Of a stretch of DNA of 64,000 nt, positions 57,557 through 64,000 are shown in pieces. The notes below the pieces were generated by a model. That model saw only the letters and a list, made by a program, of their open reading frames with translations, did not search any database and was not told the DNA's origin. Each line of letters begins with the position of its first letter. The stretch's first letter is position 1. Origin of the DNA: Streptomyces sp. 2114.4 (GTDB lineage: Bacteria > Actinomycetota > Actinomycetes > Streptomycetales > Streptomycetaceae); NCBI RefSeq assembly GCF_900187385.1, contig NZ_FYEY01000001.1, positions 2,046,001-2,110,000 of the forward strand, given 5' to 3'. A program made the translations under genes and the position numbers.

Positions 57557-59101
57557 GTGACTGCACTGACCCTCAGTACTTCTTCCGCCGCAACGGTGCG
57601 TGCGGATGCCGTCGTCGTCGGCGTGGCCAAGGGCGCCAAGGGCGTCGTGGTGGCCCCCGGCGCGGAGGCCGTGGACAAGGCCTTCGGCGGCAAGCTCGCC
57701 GCTGTGCTGGAGACCCTCGGCGCAAGTGGTGCCGAGGGCGAGGTGACCAAGCTGCCCGCCGCCGACGGCCTCAAGGCGCCGGTCGTGCTGGCGGCCGGCC
57801 TCGGCGAGGCGCCGGGCAAGGACGACGGCTACGGGACCGAGGCGCTGCGGCGCGCCGCGGGCAGCGCCGCCCGCGCCCTGACCGGCACCAAGAAGGCCGC
57901 CTTCGCGCTGCCCCTCGAGGACGCCGAGGCGGCCGCCGCAGTGAGCGAGGGCGCGCTGCTCGGCACGTACACCTTCACCGCCTACCGCAGCAACGGCAAT
58001 GGGCCCAACGCCAAGGGCGGCAAGAAGAACGACGCCAAGTCGGCGCCGCTCGCGGAGGTCGCGCTCCTGGGCGGCAAGCCGCGTGACAAGGAGTTCAAGG
58101 CCGCCGCCGAGCGCGCCCAGGCGCTGGCCGCGGAGATCAACCGCGCCCGCGACCTGATCAACATGCCGCCCAACGACCTCGACCCGAAGTCCTTCGCGGC
58201 CGAGGCGCAGGCCGCGGCCAAGGAGTTCGGCCTCAAGGTCGAGGTGCTGGACGAGAAGGCGCTCAAGAAGGGCGGCTACGGCGGCCTGCTGGGCGTCGGC
58301 CAGGGCGCGGAGACCCCGCCGCGGCTGGTGCGGATCGCGCACACGCACCCCAAGGCGGACAAGACCCTGGCCCTGGTCGGCAAGGGCATCACCTACGACT
58401 CGGGCGGTATCTCGCTCAAGCCGGCCGGCCACAACGAGACCATGAAGTGCGACATGAGCGGCGCCGCCGCGGTGTTCGCCGCCGTCGTGGCCGCCGCCAG
58501 GCTGGGCCTGCAGGTGAACGTCACCGGCTGGCTCGCGCTCGCCGAGAACATGCCGTCCGGCTCCGCCACCCGTCCCGGTGACGTGCTGACCATGTACAGC
58601 GGCAAGACCGTCGAGGTGCTGAACACCGACGCCGAGGGCCGCCTGGTGCTGGCCGACGCGCTCACCCGCGCCTCGGAGGAGAACCCTGACGCGATCGTGG
58701 ACGTCGCCACCCTGACCGGCGCGATGGTGCTGGCGCTGGGCAACCGCACCTTCGGGATCATGGCCAACGACGACGCGTTCCGTACCTCGATCCACGAGAT
58801 CGCGGAGGAGGTCGGCGAGCAGTCCTGGCCCATGCCGATGCCGTCCGAGCTGCGCAAGGGCATGGACTCCCCGGTTGCCGACATCGCCAACATGGGTGAG
58901 CGGATGGGCAGCGGACTGGTCGCCGGGCTCTTCCTCAAGGAGTTCATCGGCGAGGGCATCACCTGGGCCCACCTGGACATCGCGGGCCCGGCGTTCCACG
59001 AGGGCGCGCCGTGGGGCTACACCCCCAAGGGCGGCACGGGATCCGCGGTGCGCACCCTGGTGCGGCTGGCGGAGCGCACCGCCGCGGGCGACCTGGGCTG
59101 A
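57557..59101 (+). CDS. pepA: Leucyl aminopeptidase (M17)
   Basis: 514 residues from GTG with AGGA about 11 bases upstream. Di-metal cytosolic exopeptidase releasing N-terminal Leu and other residues; in some bacteria PepA also binds DNA. M17 motifs: LVGKGITYDSGGISLKPAG near residue 277 (catalytic Lys, metal Asp), KCDMSGAAAVFAAV, and the signature NTDAEGRLVLADALTRA near 357. The N-terminal domain is typically divergent, with a Gly/Lys-rich insert NGNGPNAKGGKKND near 155. Followed by a hairpin terminator. Confidence 0.95.
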   Translation: MTALTLSTSSAATVRADAVVVGVAKGAKGVVVAPGAEAVDKAFGGKLAAVLETLGASGAEGEVTKLPAADGLKAPVVLAAGLGEAPGKDDGYGTEALRRAAGSAARALTGTKKAAFALPLEDAEAAAAVSEGALLGTYTFTAYRSNGNGPNAKGGKKNDAKSAPLAEVALLGGKPRDKEFKAAAERAQALAAEINRARDLINMPPNDLDPKSFAAEAQAAAKEFGLKVEVLDEKALKKGGYGGLLGVGQGAETPPRLVRIAHTHPKADKTLALVGKGITYDSGGISLKPAGHNETMKCDMSGAAAVFAAVVAAARLGLQVNVTGWLALAENMPSGSATRPGDVLTMYSGKTVEVLNTDAEGRLVLADALTRASEENPDAIVDVATLTGAMVLALGNRTFGIMANDDAFRTSIHEIAEEVGEQSWPMPMPSELRKGMDSPVADIANMGERMGSGLVAGLFLKEFIGEGITWAHLDIAGPAFHEGAPWGYTPKGGTGSAVRTLVRLAERTAAGDLG

Positions 59102-59426
59102 CGGCCGGCCCGGGGAGTTTCCTCCCCCTTGCCCGTCATTTCCGTACGGCCCCGGGCATACCACCCGGGGCCGTAGGCGCGTCCGCGTCCCGTGTTCGCC
59201 CTCAACGAAATCCGTACGCCAGTACGCGCCGGTAACCCTTACGGGGCGGCTGATCGTCCGCCCTGAGACCGGCCCGCCGTCCCGGCTTCGTGGAACAAGT
59301 GCGAAGATGGGTTCTCGGCAGGACAGGGCCCCCCTTACCCAGGGCCGAAGTAAAAGCGGCCGAACCACAGCCGCCGCCCGGTCATCGGAGACCGGCTCCG
59401 GCGTACCCATGCATGGAGGACGTGAC
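59102..59426. other. Intergenic region before lpdA, 325 bases
   Basis: Contains the pepA hairpin (59145-59175) and then the lpdA leader. The sequence CAACGAAATCCGTACGCCAGTACGC and later GTGCGAAGATGGGTTCTCGG are plausible promoter neighbourhoods but no exact consensus was identified. The lpdA ribosome site GGAGG (59416-59420) is strong. No gene seen. Confidence 0.45.
59145..59175 (+). terminator. Hairpin after pepA
   Basis: TACGGCCCCGGG/CCCGGGGCCGTA, a perfect 12-base-pair stem with a 7-base loop, about 45 bases past the pepA stop. No T-run. Confidence 0.75.
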
Positions 59427-60815
59427 GTGGCGAACGACGCCAGCACCGTTTTCGACCTAGTGATCCTCGGAGGCGGTAGCGGTGGTTACGCCGCTGCCCT
59501 GCGCGGGGCGCAGCTGGGCCTGGACGTCGCCCTGATCGAGAAGGGCAAGGTCGGCGGTACCTGCCTGCACAACGGCTGCATCCCCACCAAGGCTCTGCTG
59601 CACGCCGGTGAGATCGCCGACCAGGCTCGCGAGAGTGAGCAGTTCGGTGTCAAGGCCACCTTCGAGGGCATCGACATCAAGGCGGTCCACAAGTACAAGG
59701 ACGAGGTCATCTCGGGCCTGTACAAGGGCCTGCAGGGCCTGATCGCCTCCCGCAAGGTGACCTACATCGAGGGCGAGGGCCGGCTGTCCTCCCCGACCTC
59801 CGTCGATGTGAACGGCCAGCGTGTCCAGGGCCGCCACGTCCTGCTGGCGACCGGCTCCGTGCCGAAGTCGCTGCCGGGCCTGGAGATCGACGGCAACCGC
59901 ATCATCTCCTCGGACCACGCGCTCACCCTGGACCGCGTGCCGAAGTCCGCGATCGTGCTGGGCGGCGGCGTCATCGGCGTCGAGTTCGCCTCCGCGTGGA
60001 ATTCCTTCGGCACCGACGTGACCATCATCGAGGGCCTCAAGCACCTCGTCCCGGTCGAGGACGAGAACAGCTCCAAGCTGCTGGAGCGGGCCTTCCGCAA
60101 GCGCGGCATCAAGTTCAACCTCGGCACCTTCTTCGACAAGGCCGAGTACACCGCCGACGGCGTGCAGGTCACCCTCGCCGACGGCAAGACCTTCGAGGCC
60201 GAGGTGCTGCTGGTCGCGATCGGCCGCGGGCCGGTCTCGGCGGGCCTGGGCTACGAGGAGCAGGGCGTCGCGATGGACCGCGGCTACGTCCTCGTCGACG
60301 AGTACATGCAGACCAACGTGCCGACCATCTCGGCCGTCGGTGACCTCGTTCCCACCCTCCAGCTCGCCCACGTCGGCTTCGCCGAGGGCATGCTGGTGGC
60401 GGAGCGGCTGGCCGGTCAGAAGACCGTGCCGATCGACTACGACGGCGTGCCGCGCGTCACGTACTGCCACCCCGAGGTCGCTTCGGTGGGCATCACCGAG
60501 GCCAAGGCCAAGGAGCTGTACGGCGCCGACAAGGTCGTCGCTCTCAAGTACAACCTCGCGGGCAACGGCAAGAGCAAGATCCTGAAGACCACGGGCGAGA
60601 TCAAGCTCGTCCAGGTCAAGGACGGTGCCGTGGTCGGCGTCCACATGGTCGGTGACCGTATGGGCGAGCAGGTCGGTGAGGCCCAGCTGGTCTACAACTG
60701 GGAGGCCCTGCCGGCCGAGGTTGCGCAGCTCGTGCACGCGCACCCGACGCAGAACGAGGCCCTCGGCGAGGCCCACCTGGCCCTGGCCGGCAAGCCTCTC
60801 CACTCCCACGACTGA
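59427..60815 (+). CDS. lpdA: Dihydrolipoamide dehydrogenase (E3)
   Basis: 462 residues from GTG with GGAGG 7 bases upstream. Reoxidises dihydrolipoyl groups of 2-oxoacid dehydrogenase complexes with NAD. FAD-binding VILGGGSGGYAAALRGAQLG near residue 10; redox-active disulfide in GGTCLHNGCIPTKALL near 43 and 48; NAD-binding IVLGGGVIGVEFASAWNSFG near 175; central AVGDL (TISAVGDLVPTLQLAHVGF) near 305; C-terminal catalytic His-Glu in HAHPTQNEALGEAHLAL near 445. 56 bases before sucB, so the two form one operon. Confidence 0.97.
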   Translation: MANDASTVFDLVILGGGSGGYAAALRGAQLGLDVALIEKGKVGGTCLHNGCIPTKALLHAGEIADQARESEQFGVKATFEGIDIKAVHKYKDEVISGLYKGLQGLIASRKVTYIEGEGRLSSPTSVDVNGQRVQGRHVLLATGSVPKSLPGLEIDGNRIISSDHALTLDRVPKSAIVLGGGVIGVEFASAWNSFGTDVTIIEGLKHLVPVEDENSSKLLERAFRKRGIKFNLGTFFDKAEYTADGVQVTLADGKTFEAEVLLVAIGRGPVSAGLGYEEQGVAMDRGYVLVDEYMQTNVPTISAVGDLVPTLQLAHVGFAEGMLVAERLAGQKTVPIDYDGVPRVTYCHPEVASVGITEAKAKELYGADKVVALKYNLAGNGKSKILKTTGEIKLVQVKDGAVVGVHMVGDRMGEQVGEAQLVYNWEALPAEVAQLVHAHPTQNEALGEAHLALAGKPLHSHD

Positions 60816-60871
60816 CCCCAGTCCCGGGCGCGACCACATCCGCACCACACTTGTAAGGAGCAACTGAAACC

Positions 60872-62632
60872 ATGGCGGTTTCCGTAACCCTGCCGGCGCT
60901 CGGCGAGAGCGTCACCGAGGGCACCGTCACTCGCTGGCTCAAGGCCGAGGGTGAGCGCGTCGAGGCCGACGAGCCGCTGCTCGAGGTGTCGACCGACAAG
61001 GTCGACACCGAGATCCCCGCCCCGGCCGCCGGTGTCCTGTCCGCCATCAAGGTGGCCGAGGACGAGACCGTGGAGGTCGGCGCCGAGCTGGCCCTCATCG
61101 ACGACGGCAGCGGTGCGCCCGCGGCCGAGGCGGCTCCGGCCGCCGCCGAGGCGCCCGCGGCCGAGCCGCAGCCCGAGCCCGCCGCGGCTCCTGCTGCCGA
61201 GGCCCCCGCTGAGGCCCCCGCCGCTGCCCCCGCGGGCGGCGCCGAGGGCACGGACGTCGTCCTCCCCGCGCTCGGCGAGAGCGTCACCGAGGGCACCGTC
61301 ACCCGCTGGCTGAAGGAGGTCGGCGAGGAGGTCTCGGCCGACGAGCCGCTGCTGGAGGTCTCGACCGACAAGGTCGACACCGAGATCCCCGCCCCGACGT
61401 CCGGCACCCTGCTGGAGATCGTCGTCGGTGAGGACGAGACCGCCGAGGTCGGCGCCAAGCTCGCCGTCATCGGTGCCGCCGGTGCCGCTCCGGCCGCCGC
61501 CCCGGCCCCGGCCGCGCCTGCCCCGGCCGCCGCTCCGGAGCCCACCCCGGCACCGGCCCCCGCACCGGCTCCGGCGCCCGCTCCGGCCGCTGCCGCCCCG
61601 GCACCCGCCCCGGCTCCGGCTCCGGCGGCTCCCGCCCCGGCACCGGCCCCGGCCGCCCCGGCCGCCAAGCCGGCCGCTGCCCCCGCTCCGGCCCCGGCCG
61701 CCGGTGAGGGCGCCTACGTCACCCCGCTGGTGCGCAAGCTCGCCGCGGAGAACGGCGTCGACCTGTCCACGGTCAAGGGCACCGGCGTCGGTGGCCGGGT
61801 CCGCAAGCAGGACGTCATCGCCGCCGCCGAGGCCGCCAAGGCCGCCGCGCCGGCTCCGGCCGCCGCCCCGGCCGCCGCCTCCAAGGCCCCGGTCATCGAG
61901 GCGTCCCCGCTGCGCGGCCAGACCGTCAAGATGCCGCGGATGCGCAAGGTCATCGGCGACAACATGATGAAGGCCCTGCACGGCCAGGCGCAGCTGACCT
62001 CCGTGGTCGAGGTGGACATCACCGCGATCATGCGGATGCGCAACAAGGCCAAGGACGCGTTCGCGCAGCGTGAGGGCGTCAAGCTCTCCCCGATGCCGTT
62101 CTTCGTCAAGGCCGCGGTCCAGGCGCTGAAGGCCCACCCGGTCGTCAACGCCCGGATCAACGAGGACGAGGGCACCATCACCTACTTCGACACCGAGAAC
62201 GTCGGTATCGCGGTGGACGCGGAGAAGGGCCTGATGACCCCGGTCATCAAGGACGCCGGTGACCTCAACATCGCCGGTATCGCCCGCAAGACGGCGGACC
62301 TGGCGGGCAAGGTCCGCGCGAACAAGATCACGCCGGACGAGCTGTCCGGTGCGACCTTCACCATCAGCAACACCGGTTCGCGCGGCGCCCTGTTCGACAC
62401 CGTCATCGTGCCCCCGAACCAGGTCGGCATCCTGGGCATCGGTGCGACCGTCAAGCGCCCGGTGGTCATCAACCACCCGGACCTCGGCGAGACCATCGCG
62501 GTGCGCGACATGACCTACCTGGCGCTCTCCTACGACCACCGTCTGGTGGACGGCGCGGACGCCGCCCGCTACCTGACCACGGTCAAGCAGATCCTGGAGG
62601 CCGCCGAGTTCGAGACCGAGATCGGTCTCTGA
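60872..62632 (+). CDS. sucB: Dihydrolipoamide acyltransferase (E2) with two lipoyl domains
   Basis: 586 residues with AAGGAG 10 bases before ATG. Two lipoyl domains (about 1-78 and 125-205), each with lipoyl Lys in [12 protein letters not shown] (near 44 and 166), joined by long Ala/Pro/Glu linkers; a peripheral-subunit-binding domain ([20 protein letters not shown] near 282); and the catalytic acyltransferase domain with [15 protein letters not shown] near 552. The linker after the second lipoyl domain is almost pure Ala/Pro (about 205-280). Given aceE downstream and Actinobacteria's mixed complexes, it may serve pyruvate as well as 2-oxoglutarate dehydrogenase. Confidence 0.94.
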   Translation: MAVSVTLPALGESVTEGTVTRWLKAEGERVEADEPLLEVSTDKVDTEIPAPAAGVLSAIKVAEDETVEVGAELALIDDGSGAPAAEAAPAAAEAPAAEPQPEPAAAPAAEAPAEAPAAAPAGGAEGTDVVLPALGESVTEGTVTRWLKEVGEEVSADEPLLEVSTDKVDTEIPAPTSGTLLEIVVGEDETAEVGAKLAVIGAAGAAPAAAPAPAAPAPAAAPEPTPAPAPAPAPAPAPAAAAPAPAPAPAPAAPAPAPAPAAPAAKPAAAPAPAPAAGEGAYVTPLVRKLAAENGVDLSTVKGTGVGGRVRKQDVIAAAEAAKAAAPAPAAAPAAASKAPVIEASPLRGQTVKMPRMRKVIGDNMMKALHGQAQLTSVVEVDITAIMRMRNKAKDAFAQREGVKLSPMPFFVKAAVQALKAHPVVNARINEDEGTITYFDTENVGIAVDAEKGLMTPVIKDAGDLNIAGIARKTADLAGKVRANKITPDELSGATFTISNTGSRGALFDTVIVPPNQVGILGIGATVKRPVVINHPDLGETIAVRDMTYLALSYDHRLVDGADAARYLTTVKQILEAAEFETEIGL

Positions 62633-62668
62633 TTCCGGCAGTCACGCCATAGGTGTGCAACAGGGGTC

Positions 62669-62694
62669 GGCCCCGGCTCGTACGAGCCGGGGCC
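62669..62694 (+). terminator. Terminator of the lpdA-sucB operon
   Basis: A perfect 26-base palindrome GGCCCCGGCTCG-TA-CGAGCCGGGGCC, followed by GGCCCCTTTGC. Lies 36 bases past the sucB stop. Confidence 0.8.
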
Positions 62695-62790
62695 GGCCCC
62701 TTTGCGCACCCGTGAGCATCTTTGCGCCGGGCCTTCCGGCCGTCCCGGATAATGGCCCCCTCGTCACCACGCGCTCTGAAGGAGCACCTC

Positions 62791-63414
62791 ATGACCCCGC
62801 CCGTCGTCCATTCGCTGCGCGAGCAGATCCGCGAGCACATCCTCGAGGGGATCGTCAGCGGCCGCTGGCAGCCGGGCGAGCGGATCGTGGAGCGGCGGAT
62901 CGCGGTGGAGCTGGAGGTCAGCCAGACGCCCGTACGGGAGGCGCTGCGGGAGCTGGAGTCGCTGCAGCTGATCGAGTCGGCACCGAACAAGGGCGTACGG
63001 GTACGGAATCTGACCGCGGACGACCTCAAGGAGAGCTATCCGGTGCGGGCCGGACTGGAGCAGGTGGCCGCCGAACTCGCCGCCGGGCGACTGGCCGAGG
63101 ACACCGTGGCGCTGGAGCGCGAGGTAGCGGCGCTGCGCGAGGCGGAGCTGGCCGGTGACGGGGAGGCGCAGGTGCGGCACACGGTGGCCTTCCACCGGGA
63201 GATCGTGGGAGCCGCCGGGAACGCCGTGCTGCTGCACACCTGGGAGTCGCTGGGCATCGAGGTCTGGACGACGCTGTCGATCCGCTGGTTCAGCCCGGAG
63301 CCGCGCTCGCACGCCCAGGACCACCAGGAGATCGTGGACGCGTTCCGGCGGCGCGACCCGAAGATCGGCGCCTTGCTCAAGTCACACGTGCTGAGCTGCG
63401 CGCCTCGGGTCTGA
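62791..63414 (+). CDS. GntR-family regulator (FadR/FCD type)
   Basis: 207 residues from ATG with AAGGAG 7 bases upstream. N-terminal winged helix (about 5-70: LREQIREHILEGIVSGRWQPG, VSQTPVREALRELESLQLIE) and a helical FCD effector domain (about 78-205) with His residues in RHTVAFHREIVGAAGN and SHAQDHQEIVDAFRRRD that in this class coordinate a metal near the ligand site. FadR/PdhR-type regulators sense organic acids such as pyruvate or lactate. It lies between sucB and aceE, with a perfect palindrome before aceE. Confidence 0.92.
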   Translation: MTPPVVHSLREQIREHILEGIVSGRWQPGERIVERRIAVELEVSQTPVREALRELESLQLIESAPNKGVRVRNLTADDLKESYPVRAGLEQVAAELAAGRLAEDTVALEREVAALREAELAGDGEAQVRHTVAFHREIVGAAGNAVLLHTWESLGIEVWTTLSIRWFSPEPRSHAQDHQEIVDAFRRRDPKIGALLKSHVLSCAPRV

Positions 63415-63516
63415 GGAGGCCTCGGGAGGGGCCCGGCGAACCCTCCCCCGCCTGGCACGCGGTGCCCAAAATTGCGGCACCCCGTGCCGACCTGCGGTTA
63501 TTCGTCCGGAGACCGT

Positions 63517-63533
63517 TGATCGATCATCGATCA
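63517..63533 (+). promoter_or_regulatory. Candidate GntR operator upstream of aceE
   Basis: TGATCGAT-C-ATCGATCA is a perfect 17-base palindrome, about 145 bases before the aceE start and 100 bases past the regulator gene. The surrounding stretch is AT-richer than average. Its position and symmetry fit a dimeric regulator, and the adjacent GntR gene is the obvious candidate. The sequence is not the FadR-type TGGTnnnACCA, so assignment remains inference. Confidence 0.6.
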
Positions 63534-63677
63534 GAGGCGTATCGTCTCCCGTCGGGGCGCGACAACCCTGCCTGCCGATCTCGTAGGGGGTGTCGTCAAG
63601 GCCGCGGTCCACCCTGAAGGACGCGGCCGGTCACGACGGCACCCCCGAGCTACCTCCCGTCCGGAAAGGGGCCACCC

Positions 63678-64000
63678 ATGCCCGATCCCGTGCGCCTGCC
63701 GTACAGCCAGCTCGACCAGCTCCCGGACCGCGACCCCGAGGAGACCGCCGAGTGGCGCGAGTCGCTTGACGCCGTCACCGAGGCAGCGGGCCCCCAGCGC
63801 GCCGCGTACCTGATGCGCCGCGCCCTGGAGCACACCGCGCGCACCGAAGGCACCGCCCTGCCGTCCCTCCTGGAGACGGACTACGTCAACACCATCCCGA
63901 CCTCCGCCGAGCCCGCCTTCCCCGGCGACGAGGCGATGGAGGCCAGGATCACGGCCTGGAACCGCTGGAACGCCGCCGCGATGGTGACCCGCGGCTCCGC
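63678..64000 (+). CDS. aceE: Pyruvate dehydrogenase E1 component (partial, runs off window)
   Basis: ATG with AAAGGGG about 8 bases upstream; 107 codons are present before the window ends, with no stop. Translation begins [20 protein letters not shown] and contains [42 protein letters not shown] and [12 protein letters not shown], which match the N-terminus of homodimeric AceE. The catalytic thiamine-diphosphate domain lies outside the window. It decarboxylates pyruvate and reductively acetylates E2, here probably the neighbouring two-lipoyl E2, with LpdA as E3. Confidence 0.92.
   Translation, partial: MPDPVRLPYSQLDQLPDRDPEETAEWRESLDAVTEAAGPQRAAYLMRRALEHTARTEGTALPSLLETDYVNTIPTSAEPAFPGDEAMEARITAWNRWNAAAMVTRGS

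Noticed and set aside
61500..61900. Ala/Pro-rich region of sucB as a nucleotide tandem repeat element
   Set aside because: The repeats encode the flexible linker expected in E2 proteins; the nucleotide repetition follows from the protein sequence.

Overview
The window is a stretch of actinobacterial chromosome, almost certainly Streptomyces. The DNA is very GC-rich, GTG starts are common, and the gene order (glkA, trpD, qcrCAB/ctaCDEF, nadA, pspA, cob genes, pepA, lpdA, sucB, aceE) matches from memory the core region around SCO2125-SCO2183 of S. coelicolor. About 60 protein genes are supported. No tRNA, rRNA, CRISPR array, prophage or insertion sequence was seen.

Layout. 1-12 kb: a membrane protein, an EEP-fold hydrolase, glucokinase (glkA), an ArsA-like ATPase with an SRPBCC protein, a metallophosphoesterase, a long-chain acyl-CoA ligase, a GT4 and a GT87 glycosyltransferase, and a lipoprotein with a gluzincin motif. 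12-15 kb: two paralogous secreted NlpC/P60 peptidoglycan hydrolases; the upstream one has a leader resembling a c-di-AMP (ydaO-type) riboswitch whose centre looks deleted. 15-21 kb: a NYN RNA-binding protein, a zinc-ribbon protein, a rhomboid protease, a stand-alone RAM-domain protein, a 500-bp inverted repeat, a class V aminotransferase behind a convincing SAM-IV riboswitch, and trpD. 21-31 kb: the bc1-aa3 respiratory supercomplex genes (qcrB, qcrA, qcrC, ctaE, ctaF, ctaD, ctaC, all on the minus strand), interrupted by a receiver-like gene and an L,D-transpeptidase. 31-38 kb: a cysteine desulfurase-TusA fusion, a PfkB kinase, a large anchored protein, an IscA/ErpA-type Fe-S carrier and nadA, which encodes an Fe-S enzyme.

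38.8-41.6 kb looks like a small accessory islet in the core: a Cys-rich protein, a WhiJ-type XRE regulator with its DUF397 partner, and a PCMT-like methyltransferase preceded by a 37-codon peptide gene. 41.7-49.6 kb: an RND efflux pump next to a two-component system, PspA with PspAA, and small conserved proteins. 49.8-57.4 kb: the late cobalamin genes (an MBL-CobU fusion, cobT, cobS), interleaved with an LCM-like methyltransferase, an MprF-C-like lysyltransferase, a rhomboid-like protein and a membrane protein. 57.5-64 kb: leucyl aminopeptidase, lpdA, the two-lipoyl-domain E2 gene (sucB), a FadR-type GntR regulator, a perfect 17-bp palindrome and the start of aceE. These supply E1, E2 and E3 of a 2-oxoacid dehydrogenase complex with a probable local regulator.

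Non-coding highlights: the SAM-IV riboswitch at about 20075-20193, a dispersed repeat family found twice (18004-18503 and 37946-38157) and each time between convergent genes, short tandem repeats extending the 3' ends of two facing genes (35785-36031), and many long-stem terminators without strong T-tracts.
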